Source: Halomonas sp. UBA3074
GTDB lineage: Bacteria; Pseudomonadota; Gammaproteobacteria; Pseudomonadales; Halomonadaceae
Assembly: GCF_002366715.1 (NCBI RefSeq)
Contig: NZ_DFBS01000003.1
Span: 1 to 64,000, forward strand
Length of the DNA: 64,000 nt
Direction of reading: 5' to 3'
Shown piece by piece: positions 34,043 to 42,049 of this stretch. The notes below the pieces were generated by a model. The model saw only the letters and a program-made list of their open reading frames with translations, was not told where the DNA came from and ran no database searches. Both the position numbers and the translations under genes were made by a program. Position 1 is the stretch's first letter. Every line of letters starts with the position of its first letter.

Positions 34043-34621
34043 ATGAAGATTCTGCTAATTAACGGTGGTAAGGCCTTTGCACACTCTGGCGGTGAACTCA
34101 ACAATACGCTGCACGGCGTGGCGGTGAGTACGCTGACGGAGATGGGCTACGAGATTCGTGAGACGGTGATTGACCAAGGCTACGATCTCGAAACCGAGGT
34201 GCAAAACTTCCTGTGGGCAGACACCATTGTGTATCAAATGCCGGGCTGGTGGATGGGAGCGCCCTGGATTGTGAAGCGCTACATCGATGAAGTGTTCACC
34301 GAAGGCCACGGTTCACTGTATGCCAGTGATGGCCGCAGCCGCCAAGACCCAACCAAACAGTACGGCAGCGGTGGTTTGCTGCAAGGGCGCCGCTATATGC
34401 TGTCGCTGACCTGGAATGCCCCTTTGGAGGCCTTTGACGAGCCGGGTAACTTCTTTGAAGGGCGTGGTGTAGAAGGGGTTTATTTCCCGTTCCATAAGTC
34501 GCAGGAGTTTATTGGCCTTGAGGCACTGCCGACGTTCATCGCCAACGATGTGATGAAAGTACCGCAGGTCGATCGTAACAAAGCCGATTACCGTGACCAT
34601 TTGCGTAAAGTCTTAGGCTAA
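34043..34621 (+). CDS. mdaB: NAD(P)H:quinone oxidoreductase MdaB
   Basis: A 192-residue flavodoxin-fold protein. KILLINGGKAFAHSGGELNNTLHGVA, YQMPGWWMGAPWIVKRYIDEVFTEGHG and the RRYMLSLTWNAPLEAF block are diagnostic of MdaB, which reduces quinones by two electrons with FAD, protecting the cell from quinone stress. Length is normal. It is divergent from the LysR gene and ends in a strong terminator. Confidence 0.93.
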   Translation: MKILLINGGKAFAHSGGELNNTLHGVAVSTLTEMGYEIRETVIDQGYDLETEVQNFLWADTIVYQMPGWWMGAPWIVKRYIDEVFTEGHGSLYASDGRSRQDPTKQYGSGGLLQGRRYMLSLTWNAPLEAFDEPGNFFEGRGVEGVYFPFHKSQEFIGLEALPTFIANDVMKVPQVDRNKADYRDHLRKVLG

Positions 34622-34647
34622 TGTCATTAGCTTAAGCCTCTGTTCGA

Positions 34648-34677
34648 AAATCGCCCACCTGGTTAGGTGGGCGATTT
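34648..34677 (+). terminator. Terminator after mdaB (bidirectional)
   Basis: A perfect 13-bp stem AAATCGCCCACCT / AGGTGGGCGATTT with a four-base loop, flanked by A and T runs, between the convergent mdaB and subtilase genes. Confidence 0.88.
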
Positions 34678-34695
34678 CGTTTGGTGGTGCTGAGC

Positions 34696-36471
34696 TTAGC
34701 GTTCCCGGTTTAGGCTTTGCACGGTTAGGTCCAGTGCCTTGTACATGTTGAGCCGGGCTGATAGGCCGATATCCGGGTGGTTAAGCTCATTGGCGCGTTC
34801 GGATGGCAGTATCGGGGCTGTCAGATCATTGGCGTCCGTTGGTTCGAAATCGTACTCTTCACCGATGGTCATGGCGCTACGGCGCAGCAGCATACGTAGC
34901 TGTGCGGGCGTAAGCTCGGGCTCGATCGACATCATGGCCGCCAACAGGCCAGCTACCAGCGGCGTCGCGTAGGAAGTGCCGCAGTGCGCCTCGCCTTGCT
35001 CACTCTCTAGTAGTGAAGAGCCACGCACACAGGCGGCAGCGGTGATATCCACACGCATATCGATATTCGAGGCGTTGCGTTTGACCACGTAGCGGGGATC
35101 ATCGACCTGGACATCCTCATCGCTGCGCTGATGGCCACCTACCACGAACAGCTGATCGGTCACGAAAGAGGAGGGCAGACGATACTCGTCTCTTCCCGAA
35201 TAGGAGGACGCATTACCCGCCGAGTTGACGACCACTACATCCGGGTGCTCTTCGCGAAGCCAAAGAAAGAACTCTTCCAGCAGTTCCTCGTAGCCACTCA
35301 TGGCGATACCCGAACGCACCAGTGAGTCGATTTCCTTTCCATTGATGTCGATGGCCCCGACGCGATGAATACCCCAGCTCCAGTTGAGCACGCGTACTCC
35401 GTCTTCGACCAAGTTGACCGAGGCGGCGACATTGGCGGTGATACCCGCATCGGAGTTGCGGTCCACAATCACATCGAAGCCAGGGCCTACCTCGTCCAGG
35501 CCACGCAGAAAGCCGCTGTTGCCACCTTCATTCCAGGCAGCGGCAAACACACCGGCAACCGTTGTGCCGTGGCCATCGGGCTTGGCAGCATCGCGGCCAT
35601 AAACGCAGGTTCTCGTCGATTCAGTGCGGCAGTCTCCCAGGTAATCGGCAAAGTCCGGGGCGTCAAAATCGACCTCACGTTCGATAACGCCAATGCGGAT
35701 TGGTTGTGTCTCGATATCTCCGCCTTGCCCCTGAGGTGATAACCGTCGCTGGTAAAAATTTACGGCATCCAGAAAACGATTCGACGCCCACTCCTGGTCG
35801 TCCGCGTCGGGAGGTCTGCTTGTCTCGCTCTCGATGCTTTCCTCCGCCCCCGACTCTTCTGTCACCACGGCATCTACGCTGACTTCATTACCCAGCCTGA
35901 GCACCAGCGCGTCGCGCTCATCCAAGTCGCTGACAGACAAGCGCAACTGATAGGTGTTGAGTGGCGGAATCATGCCGACCACCTCGGCATCGTACTTGTC
36001 TGCCAGGCGCTGTGCCTCTTCAGCACCTTCGTGACTCTCTTCAATAATCAGGCTGATCAGATCCACGTAAGTAGTGATGCCATCCATGTTCTTGGCCACC
36101 TCTTGCTCGGTGGCTGCTACCACATTGCTGCCCTTGAGGCTGATCCAGACTGGATTGCTGGCCTGCTCGTGCTGTGAAAGCCACAACGGGCCGCTTTGCG
36201 CCTCAGCGCTATTGAGGCGGATACGAAGCTGCTCGCCTTCACGGTCGATTGCTTCTGCTGGGAGGGGCGTGCCGTCCAGTGTTACCTGAAATTCGCGCTC
36301 ATCAAGGCCGCTGGCTTGAAGGCAAAATTCTTGAATATCCATCTGCAGCAGGTCGCCGCAGCGCTGCAGTTGTTCGATGCGCAAAGGTTGTTCGGCCATC
36401 GCGCCTGTCGTTATCCACATCAATGCCAGCGCTGTTGCTAAGCGACCGGCGCCCCAATAGGTGACCGCCAT
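34696..36471 (-). CDS. Subtilisin-like serine peptidase with Asp-to-Glu change
   Basis: A 591-residue secreted S8 peptidase. Signal peptide ends TTGAMA; residues 27-225 form an N-terminal region (prodomain-like at about 130-205). The catalytic domain carries His301 in DGHGTTVAG, the oxyanion Asn420 in NSAGN and Ser500 in CGTSYATPLVAG. The first catalytic motif, normally VIDTGV with Asp, reads IGVIEREVDFDAP, putting Glu264 at the Asp position (Asp268 and Asp270 are near). Cys pairs (281/289, 481/497) could form disulphides. It may be a weak enzyme or a pseudoprotease. It stands alone between two opposite terminators. Confidence 0.85.
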   Translation of the reverse strand: MAVTYWGAGRLATALALMWITTGAMAEQPLRIEQLQRCGDLLQMDIQEFCLQASGLDEREFQVTLDGTPLPAEAIDREGEQLRIRLNSAEAQSGPLWLSQHEQASNPVWISLKGSNVVAATEQEVAKNMDGITTYVDLISLIIEESHEGAEEAQRLADKYDAEVVGMIPPLNTYQLRLSVSDLDERDALVLRLGNEVSVDAVVTEESGAEESIESETSRPPDADDQEWASNRFLDAVNFYQRRLSPQGQGGDIETQPIRIGVIEREVDFDAPDFADYLGDCRTESTRTCVYGRDAAKPDGHGTTVAGVFAAAWNEGGNSGFLRGLDEVGPGFDVIVDRNSDAGITANVAASVNLVEDGVRVLNWSWGIHRVGAIDINGKEIDSLVRSGIAMSGYEELLEEFFLWLREEHPDVVVVNSAGNASSYSGRDEYRLPSSFVTDQLFVVGGHQRSDEDVQVDDPRYVVKRNASNIDMRVDITAAACVRGSSLLESEQGEAHCGTSYATPLVAGLLAAMMSIEPELTPAQLRMLLRRSAMTIGEEYDFEPTDANDLTAPILPSERANELNHPDIGLSARLNMYKALDLTVQSLNRER

Positions 36472-36571
36472 GCGGTTGCTCCAAACGGTAGTTGATTAAT
36501 GGTGCGTAGCATAGCCGCATTGGCTGAACGGAACATGAACCCGATTTTAATGAGTAGGAAAGTTTTCCTTC

Positions 36572-37189
36572 TTAACGACTAAACCGATAGCGCAGTTTAG
36601 GCAGCGTGCGAGCGACTGGCGGTAGGCGAGTGCTCATGATCAGCGCGGCAATGGCTGCATACATCGCCCACTCCTGCATATCGGCGCGCACCACCCAAAA
36701 GAAGTGGAGCAGTACCAATCCCAAAATAGCGTAGGAAAATTTGTGCAGGGGTTTCCAGCGTTTGCCCAGGCGTTTCATCGCCCAGCGATTGGAGGTAGCG
36801 CCCAGTACGGAAAGACCAAGCAGCGCGATCATACCGACCACGATGTAGGGCCGTTTCACCAGTTCACTGCCCAGCAGCCCCCAGTTGAGGCCGAGAATAA
36901 ACAGGGCGTAGCTGAGTAAGTGCAGGGTGGCGTAGGCGAGGGTCCAGAGGCCCAGCTGGCGCCGGATCAGCGCAAAGCCTTTCCAGCGGGTGAGCTTGGT
37001 CAACGGTGTAAGGCTAAGGGTGAGCAGCAATAGCCACAGCCCGCCGATGCCGAGATTCAGCAGCAAGTAGCGCCCCGGTTCGGGGCCAGCAGCGTGAGTC
37101 GCTACCTGCCAACTCCAGAACAGCAGCGGTGCTAGCGCGGCCAGAAACACGCCCACGCGCCATGCTAACCATATACGTGGGCTGGCCAT
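36572..37189 (-). CDS. msrQ: Heme-binding membrane subunit MsrQ
   Basis: A 205-residue ferric-reductase-like protein with six membrane segments (LLFWSWQVATHAAGPEPGRYLLLNLGIGGLWLLLLTLSLTPL; LGLWTLAYATLHLLSYALFI; HKFSYAILGLVLLHFFWVV). Conserved His in the AYATLHL and KPLHKFSYAILGLVLLHFFW segments coordinate heme b. It passes quinol electrons to MsrP in the periplasm. ATG overlaps the msrP stop by one base (TAATG). Confidence 0.93.
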   Translation of the reverse strand: MASPRIWLAWRVGVFLAALAPLLFWSWQVATHAAGPEPGRYLLLNLGIGGLWLLLLTLSLTPLTKLTRWKGFALIRRQLGLWTLAYATLHLLSYALFILGLNWGLLGSELVKRPYIVVGMIALLGLSVLGATSNRWAMKRLGKRWKPLHKFSYAILGLVLLHFFWVVRADMQEWAMYAAIAALIMSTRLPPVARTLPKLRYRFSR

Positions 37190-38205
37190 TAGTAATTTTC
37201 CTTCAAGTTCATACCCGCATAGAGCTCGGCGACTTCGTCGGCATAGCCATTAAACATTAGGGTATCGATGGTGTTGGGGTTGAAGAGGCTGTTGGGCAGG
37301 CGCCGCTCGGTGGCTTGGCTCCAGCGCGGGTGATCGACTTCAGGATTGACGTTGGCATAGAAGCCATATTCATCGGCGGCGATTTGCTGCCAAGAATTAA
37401 CCGGCTGCTCTTCCACCAATGAGATACGCACAATCGACTTGATGCTCTTTAAGCCGTATTTCCACGGCACGACCAGCCGCAGAGGGGCGCCGTTTTGGTT
37501 GGGCAGTTCCCGGCCATACATACCCATGGCCAATAGCGTGAGCGGATGCATGGCTTCATCTAGGCGCAGGCCCTCCACGTAGGGCCAATCAATGATCGAA
37601 AACGAGGAGCGCTGCCCGCGCATTTGATCTGGATCCACCAGGGTTTCAAAGCGGACGTATTTGGCTTTACTGGTGGGGTCGGCGCGTTTGATCACCTCGG
37701 CAAGTGGGATGCCGAGCCAGGGAATCACCATCGACCAGGCTTCCACGCAGCGCAGGCGGTAAATGCGCTCTTCAAACTGCGAGGGCTTGGCGAAATCCTC
37801 TAGGGCAAAGCGCCCACCGTTATTGACCTCACCATCGACCACCACGCTCCAGGGCTGGGTTTCCAGACTGCCGGCGTGGCGGGCAGGGTCGCCCTTGTCG
37901 GTGCCGAATTCGAAAAAATTGTTGTAGCCGCTGGCATCATCAAAGGGGGCAATTTTATCTTTGCCAGGGTCGCTAGGGGTAACGGCCCGCCACTGGGTTT
38001 CGCTGATTTTCTCCTTTAGCCACTCGGGAGCGCTGCCTTCGGGAACATCCGAGTAGTCGGCGTTGGCGCGTACGTGGCCGGAAAGGGCGAGCCCTGCGCC
38101 TAATCCGGCCATACCGCCCATAAAGCGCCGCCGGGAGAGGTAGATGGATTCCGGCGTTACGTCGGATTCGTGTAAATCACTCGGTTTGGCAATTTTTATT
38201 AGCAT
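37189..38205 (-). CDS. msrP: Protein-methionine-sulfoxide reductase MsrP
   Basis: A 338-residue Tat-exported molybdoenzyme: twin-Arg signal SRRRFMGGMAGLGAGLALSG, and the molybdopterin Cys in LRCVEAWSMVIPW, with PLRLVVPWKYGLKSIKSIV typical of the SUOX fold. It repairs methionine sulfoxide in periplasmic proteins. ATG 38205 is preferred (GGAG seven bases upstream) over a GTG at 38217. It follows the histidine kinase on the same strand after 86 bases, and the Met-rich protein at 40590 is a plausible substrate. Confidence 0.94.
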   Translation of the reverse strand: MLIKIAKPSDLHESDVTPESIYLSRRRFMGGMAGLGAGLALSGHVRANADYSDVPEGSAPEWLKEKISETQWRAVTPSDPGKDKIAPFDDASGYNNFFEFGTDKGDPARHAGSLETQPWSVVVDGEVNNGGRFALEDFAKPSQFEERIYRLRCVEAWSMVIPWLGIPLAEVIKRADPTSKAKYVRFETLVDPDQMRGQRSSFSIIDWPYVEGLRLDEAMHPLTLLAMGMYGRELPNQNGAPLRLVVPWKYGLKSIKSIVRISLVEEQPVNSWQQIAADEYGFYANVNPEVDHPRWSQATERRLPNSLFNPNTIDTLMFNGYADEVAELYAGMNLKENY

Positions 38206-38291
38206 GGGTGTCTCCACTCTTAATGGATAAGGTGTGTATTACTACTGCGACCATTTTGTATAAGATTTATCACAGCTAACTCTCCAAATTA

Positions 38292-39809
38292 TTACGTTTT
38301 GTTAAACATTGGCTCAGCGGAGGTGTATACCGGCAAGCGTATGCAGAAGGACGCTCCCCCAGAGGCGCGGTTTTCCACACGGATATCACCCCCCTGAAGG
38401 GTCATAATTCTGCGCGCAATTGCCAGCCCGAGCCCTGCATGGCCAGAGCCACTCGAGGCTTCACCTCGATAGAAGGGATCAAAAATATGCGGCAGATCCT
38501 GTTCTGCAATGCCTGAGCCACTGTCTTGCACGTAAACCTCCGGTTTGCCGCCCGTCTGACCAACCACGACATCAATACGGCCGCCAGGGGGACTGTAGGT
38601 AATGGCGTTGCTGATCAGGTTGTCCAACACTCGTTCGGTCATGGCGAGATCGGCATAGGCAGTGGGCAGTGCCGGATCGCCGCTTAGGCTTAGCGTTAAC
38701 TGACTCTCCTGCGCGGCTTGATCGTGCTTCTGAACCACATCGTGCACCAGCTCTGCGAGTGGGAAGGGTTCCGGCACCGGCTGTTTTTCCCTCGCCTCAA
38801 GCGCAGCAAGCTCGAAGAGCTCATCCACCAAACGGCTTAAGCGACGACCCTCTTTAAGGGCGATATCGAGAAAGCGATCCTGCTCCTGGGGGCTGAGTCG
38901 GTCGCGTCTTAACTTGAGGCTTTCGATATAGCCCTGTATAGAAGCTAACGGCGTTCTCAGGTCATGGGATACCTGGGCAACCAAGCGGCGACGCTGAGCG
39001 TCCTTTTCCTTCAACTGTTCAATCTGATAGGCAATCCGGTTGGCCATATCGTCGAAGGATGCCCCTAGATAGTCGATCTCGTCGCGCACCACGGGCCGTT
39101 TGTCGCGCCATCTTGTCGTGTTAAAACCAGCGCCAGGCGAGTTCTGATTCATATTGCTGTTTTCAAATTTTGCTACCAGCCGCGTCAACGATCTCAATCG
39201 GCGGGTCAGTAGGTGGAAAATAGTCAGCCCCGCGACCATTGCTACCACCAGGCTAACCAGCAACGCCCAGGCGCTCATTGCGAGTATTTTGCCGCCACGG
39301 GCCATGGTTTCCGCCGCATCGTATTCCTCACCCCGCAACACCACATAAAGATACCCTTCCGGTTTATTGGCGGAGGGCACCGGGGTAACGGAAAAGACTT
39401 TCTGCCGGTCATGGCTGCGGGGGTCGTCGCCGAGTAGCGGGTAAAGGCTCATGTCATTCATTAGCCTGCTGATGGGCGCCAGAGAGACCTGATTGCGTTT
39501 GATCTTCGCCGGGTCTGCCGAATAGGAGAGGATAGTGCCATTGAGATCCAGCAGGTAGATTTCGATGCTGGGGTTGATGGCCATGTAGAGGGCGAAAAGT
39601 TCTTCCAGGGCGCTACGGTCAAGCTCACCGTCGCGGACTAAGTTTCTGTCAGACACTAAGTTCTGTGCCAGATCCTGATGGAGTGTCTGGCTGACTGAAG
39701 CGTTGTATTCACGCAGTGAATATAGGCTGATAAAGGTGTAAAGCAGGCCGACGGCCAGCAATAGTAGAAATAGGCCGAGGGCTAGCCGAGTGTAGAGTGT
39801 TTTCAGCAT
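38292..39809 (-). CDS. Sensor histidine kinase (HprS-like position)
   Basis: A 505-residue kinase. Membrane segment 1 (LALGLFLLLLAVGLLYTFISLY), a periplasmic sensor of about 145 residues, membrane segment 2 (LAMSAWALLVSLVVAMVAGLTIFHLL), HAMP, HisKA with His282 in QVSHDLRTPLAS, and HATPase (NLISNAITY, DSGSGIAEQDLPHIFDPFYRG, GLGLAIARRIM). The sensor contains several Met but no Cys. It lies 31 bases after the response-regulator stop, and its start codon is embedded in a triple tandem repeat. Genomic position matches HprS, which senses hypochlorous acid in E. coli next to msrPQ. Confidence 0.92.
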   Translation of the reverse strand: MLKTLYTRLALGLFLLLLAVGLLYTFISLYSLREYNASVSQTLHQDLAQNLVSDRNLVRDGELDRSALEELFALYMAINPSIEIYLLDLNGTILSYSADPAKIKRNQVSLAPISRLMNDMSLYPLLGDDPRSHDRQKVFSVTPVPSANKPEGYLYVVLRGEEYDAAETMARGGKILAMSAWALLVSLVVAMVAGLTIFHLLTRRLRSLTRLVAKFENSNMNQNSPGAGFNTTRWRDKRPVVRDEIDYLGASFDDMANRIAYQIEQLKEKDAQRRRLVAQVSHDLRTPLASIQGYIESLKLRRDRLSPQEQDRFLDIALKEGRRLSRLVDELFELAALEAREKQPVPEPFPLAELVHDVVQKHDQAAQESQLTLSLSGDPALPTAYADLAMTERVLDNLISNAITYSPPGGRIDVVVGQTGGKPEVYVQDSGSGIAEQDLPHIFDPFYRGEASSGSGHAGLGLAIARRIMTLQGGDIRVENRASGGASFCIRLPVYTSAEPMFNKT

Positions 39810-39838
39810 GGTGTTTTCAGCATGGTGTTTTCAGCATG
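39797..39838 (-). repeat. Triplicated 14-bp unit spanning the kinase start
   Basis: GTGTTTTCAGCATG occurs three times in perfect tandem (39797-39810, 39811-39824, 39825-39838). On the coding strand each unit supplies ATGCTGAAAACAC. Because 14 is not a multiple of three, the two upstream ATGs open six-codon frames (MLKTPC, stop) whose stop overlaps the next ATG; only the last ATG (39809) enters the kinase frame. The first lies three bases after the regulator stop. Confidence 0.9.
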
Positions 39839-39840
39839 GA

Positions 39841-40542
39841 TTATTCGCGGAAGCGATATCCCACCCCCCAAACCGTCTGGATAAATATTGGGTGAGCGGG
39901 ATCCGTTTCGATCTTACCGCGCAGCCGGTTGATGTGGGTATTGACGGTGTGCTCGTAGCCTTCGTGGCTGTAGCCCCACACGGCATCGAGTAGTTGAACA
40001 CGACTAAATACCCGCCCTGGATGGCTGGCAAAGTGCCAAAGCAGGTCAAACTCCCGCGCGGTGAGTTCGATGGCTTGCTCGTGTATAAACACTCGTCGCC
40101 GAACGGGATCAATACGTAGTCCTCCGGTGGTTAACTCTGTATCGCAGGTTTCCGCGACGGGCGTGGATGCCATGGCATCCACGCGTCGGAACAAGGCCTT
40201 CACCCTGGCCGAGAGTTCAGCCACGCTAAAGGGCTTAGTGAGGTAATCATCTGCCCCGATTTCCAGTCCTAAAACTCGATCCAGTTCCGTGCTTTTCGCC
40301 GTGAGCATCAGCACCGGAACGTAGCCTGAACCAGCGCGGATTTCACGGCAAACTGACAGCCCATCGATGCCAGGTAACATCAGGTCAAGAATCACCAGGT
40401 CGATTCCTCCTTCACGAAAACGTGCAAGCCCCGTATCACCCCGTTCATAAAGAACGGGGCTCATGCCGAGTTCGGCGACGTGAATACGGAGGAGCTCACC
40501 AATACCCGGGTTATCCTCGATAATCAGTACGTTTCGTGTCAT
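39841..40542 (-). CDS. OmpR-family response regulator
   Basis: A 233-residue regulator: receiver domain with Glu9/Asp10 acid pocket, phospho-acceptor Asp53 in LVILDLMLPG, and Lys in DDYLTKPFS. The C-terminal winged helix (LTAREFDLLWHFASHPGRVFSRVQLLDAVWGYSHEGYEHTVNTHINRLRGKI) is complete. It is paired with the kinase downstream and lies 47 bases after the Met-rich protein gene; it probably controls that gene and msrPQ. Confidence 0.93.
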   Translation of the reverse strand: MTRNVLIIEDNPGIGELLRIHVAELGMSPVLYERGDTGLARFREGGIDLVILDLMLPGIDGLSVCREIRAGSGYVPVLMLTAKSTELDRVLGLEIGADDYLTKPFSVAELSARVKALFRRVDAMASTPVAETCDTELTTGGLRIDPVRRRVFIHEQAIELTAREFDLLWHFASHPGRVFSRVQLLDAVWGYSHEGYEHTVNTHINRLRGKIETDPAHPIFIQTVWGVGYRFRE

Positions 40543-40589
40543 AGGCGCCTGGCATTTAAATGCCCAAGATAAGTGTGTGTGGCCAAGGC

Positions 40590-40865
40590 TTACATGCCTT
40601 CGCTTTCCATGTCCTCTTCTATTTCCATATCGCCCTCGGACATGCTGTCATCTTGCATATCACTGTCCTTGGAATCGCCCATGGAATCGCTCATGTCGTC
40701 ACCCATTGAGCCGGACATAGCGTCCGTATGCATGTCGCTATTTTCCATCGACTCATGCATGTTGTCTTCCATCATGCCCTCGTCGGATATTTTCTCGTCG
40801 GCATGGCTGGCCGTTGCCATCAGGCTGAGTAGACAGATGGCAGTGAAGGTAGTGAACTTGTTCAT
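40590..40865 (-). CDS. Methionine-rich acidic periplasmic protein (MrpX-like)
   Basis: A 91-residue precursor: signal peptide ending TASHA, then a 69-residue mature chain with 14 Met (about one in five), many Asp/Glu/Ser, no Cys and almost no hydrophobic residues besides Met. Motifs of the kind DDMSDSMGDS recur. The chain is probably disordered. In Azospira suillum a Met-rich periplasmic peptide (MrpX) made with a YedY-type reductase acts as a sacrificial sink for reactive chlorine. The gene order here (Met-rich protein, two-component system, msrP, msrQ) makes the same role likely. Copper binding by Met is an alternative. Confidence 0.8.
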   Translation of the reverse strand: MNKFTTFTAICLLSLMATASHADEKISDEGMMEDNMHESMENSDMHTDAMSGSMGDDMSDSMGDSKDSDMQDDSMSEGDMEIEEDMESEGM

Positions 40866-41077
40866 TGTGATTACCCCTGGGTTTTACGCCTGCCGTGCTG
40901 GCAGGCTTAAAACCATCTTCGATGCTCACTATCACAGTAGAATCACGCAGTGTTAAAGAGTGTATCGCGCAAATCTCACAAAAGTGTCACGGGCGGCCAA
41001 ATCATAGTGCGATAACAACACCAACTCCTCTATTTCAAAAGCTGGTTACAACAAGTTAGTTTCAATAAGGAGTCTCC

Positions 41078-42049
41078 ATGGCATCTATCCGCCGTGAACT
41101 GATATCACTGATAGAGCAGGGCGTGATACCACCTGAACAGGTGACGCGCGCGGTGCAAGCCTCTGGGCTGTACCCATCAAATCGTGCCTGGGACGGGTTT
41201 GTTGATCGATTGCTACTGTGGCTAGGCGGGATGGCGCTGGCCTTCGCGGTGCTGTTTTTTATTGCCTACAACTGGGCCGAAATGGGTCGTTGGCTGCGCT
41301 TTGGTATGGTGCAGGCAGCGATGGCGCTGACGGTAGGTCTCGCCATTTGGCCCAAGGCTAGCCCGATGGTTCAGCGTGTGGCGCTAACGTCGGCCATTTT
41401 ATTGGTGGGCGTGCTGTTGGCGCTGTTCGGGCAGGTGTACCAGACCGGTGCCGACCCGTGGCAGCTATTTTTTACCTGGGCAGTGCTGACGCTGCCCTGG
41501 GTATGGGTGGCACGTTTTGAGCTGCTGTGGGTGCTTTGGCTAGGGTTAATGAATTTGGCTATCGGGCTCTATTTCCGCACCTGGGGCGGGCCGTTTGGCG
41601 TTTTGGCCAGTAGCGATGCCGCGCTTTGGGGGCTGTTTGGGCTTAACACCCTGGTATTAATCATCTGGGAGTTGGGGGCTTGTTACCGGGGCTGGACACG
41701 GCAGTGGGCGGTGCGCTTGTTGGCGGTGGGCAGTGGGGTGCCCATGACGCTGTTAGTGATGACGTTGATAGTTGATATAGGCCTCGTCGGGTCTCCAACG
41801 CTGGCGATTTATCCATTCTGGTTGGCGGCGGTGTATAGCATTTACCGCTATTGGCGGCCTGAGCTGTTTATGATCGCGGGCGGCTGTATCTCGGCGTTAA
41901 CGGTGACCACGCTGTTACTTGCCAGGCTTTTGCTCTGGGAAGGTGATTGGCAGGAGGGAAGCCTACTGCTGATCACCATCGCGGTGCTGGCGATGGGCGC
42001 CGGGGCCGTGGTATGGCTGAAGCGACTACATCGGGAGCTTGCCGAGTGA
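41078..42049 (+). CDS. DUF2157 membrane protein
   Basis: A 323-residue protein. A cytoplasmic N-terminus (ISLIEQGVIPPEQVTRAVQASGLYPSNRAWDGFVDRLLLWLG) of the DUF2157 type is followed by about nine hydrophobic segments. AAGGAG precedes ATG 41078. It begins a three-gene unit with DUF4401 and GDYXXLXY proteins, a conserved association of unknown function, coupled by a GTGA overlap at 42046-42049. Divergent from the Met-rich protein gene. Confidence 0.9.
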   Translation: MASIRRELISLIEQGVIPPEQVTRAVQASGLYPSNRAWDGFVDRLLLWLGGMALAFAVLFFIAYNWAEMGRWLRFGMVQAAMALTVGLAIWPKASPMVQRVALTSAILLVGVLLALFGQVYQTGADPWQLFFTWAVLTLPWVWVARFELLWVLWLGLMNLAIGLYFRTWGGPFGVLASSDAALWGLFGLNTLVLIIWELGACYRGWTRQWAVRLLAVGSGVPMTLLVMTLIVDIGLVGSPTLAIYPFWLAAVYSIYRYWRPELFMIAGGCISALTVTTLLLARLLLWEGDWQEGSLLLITIAVLAMGAGAVVWLKRLHRELAE

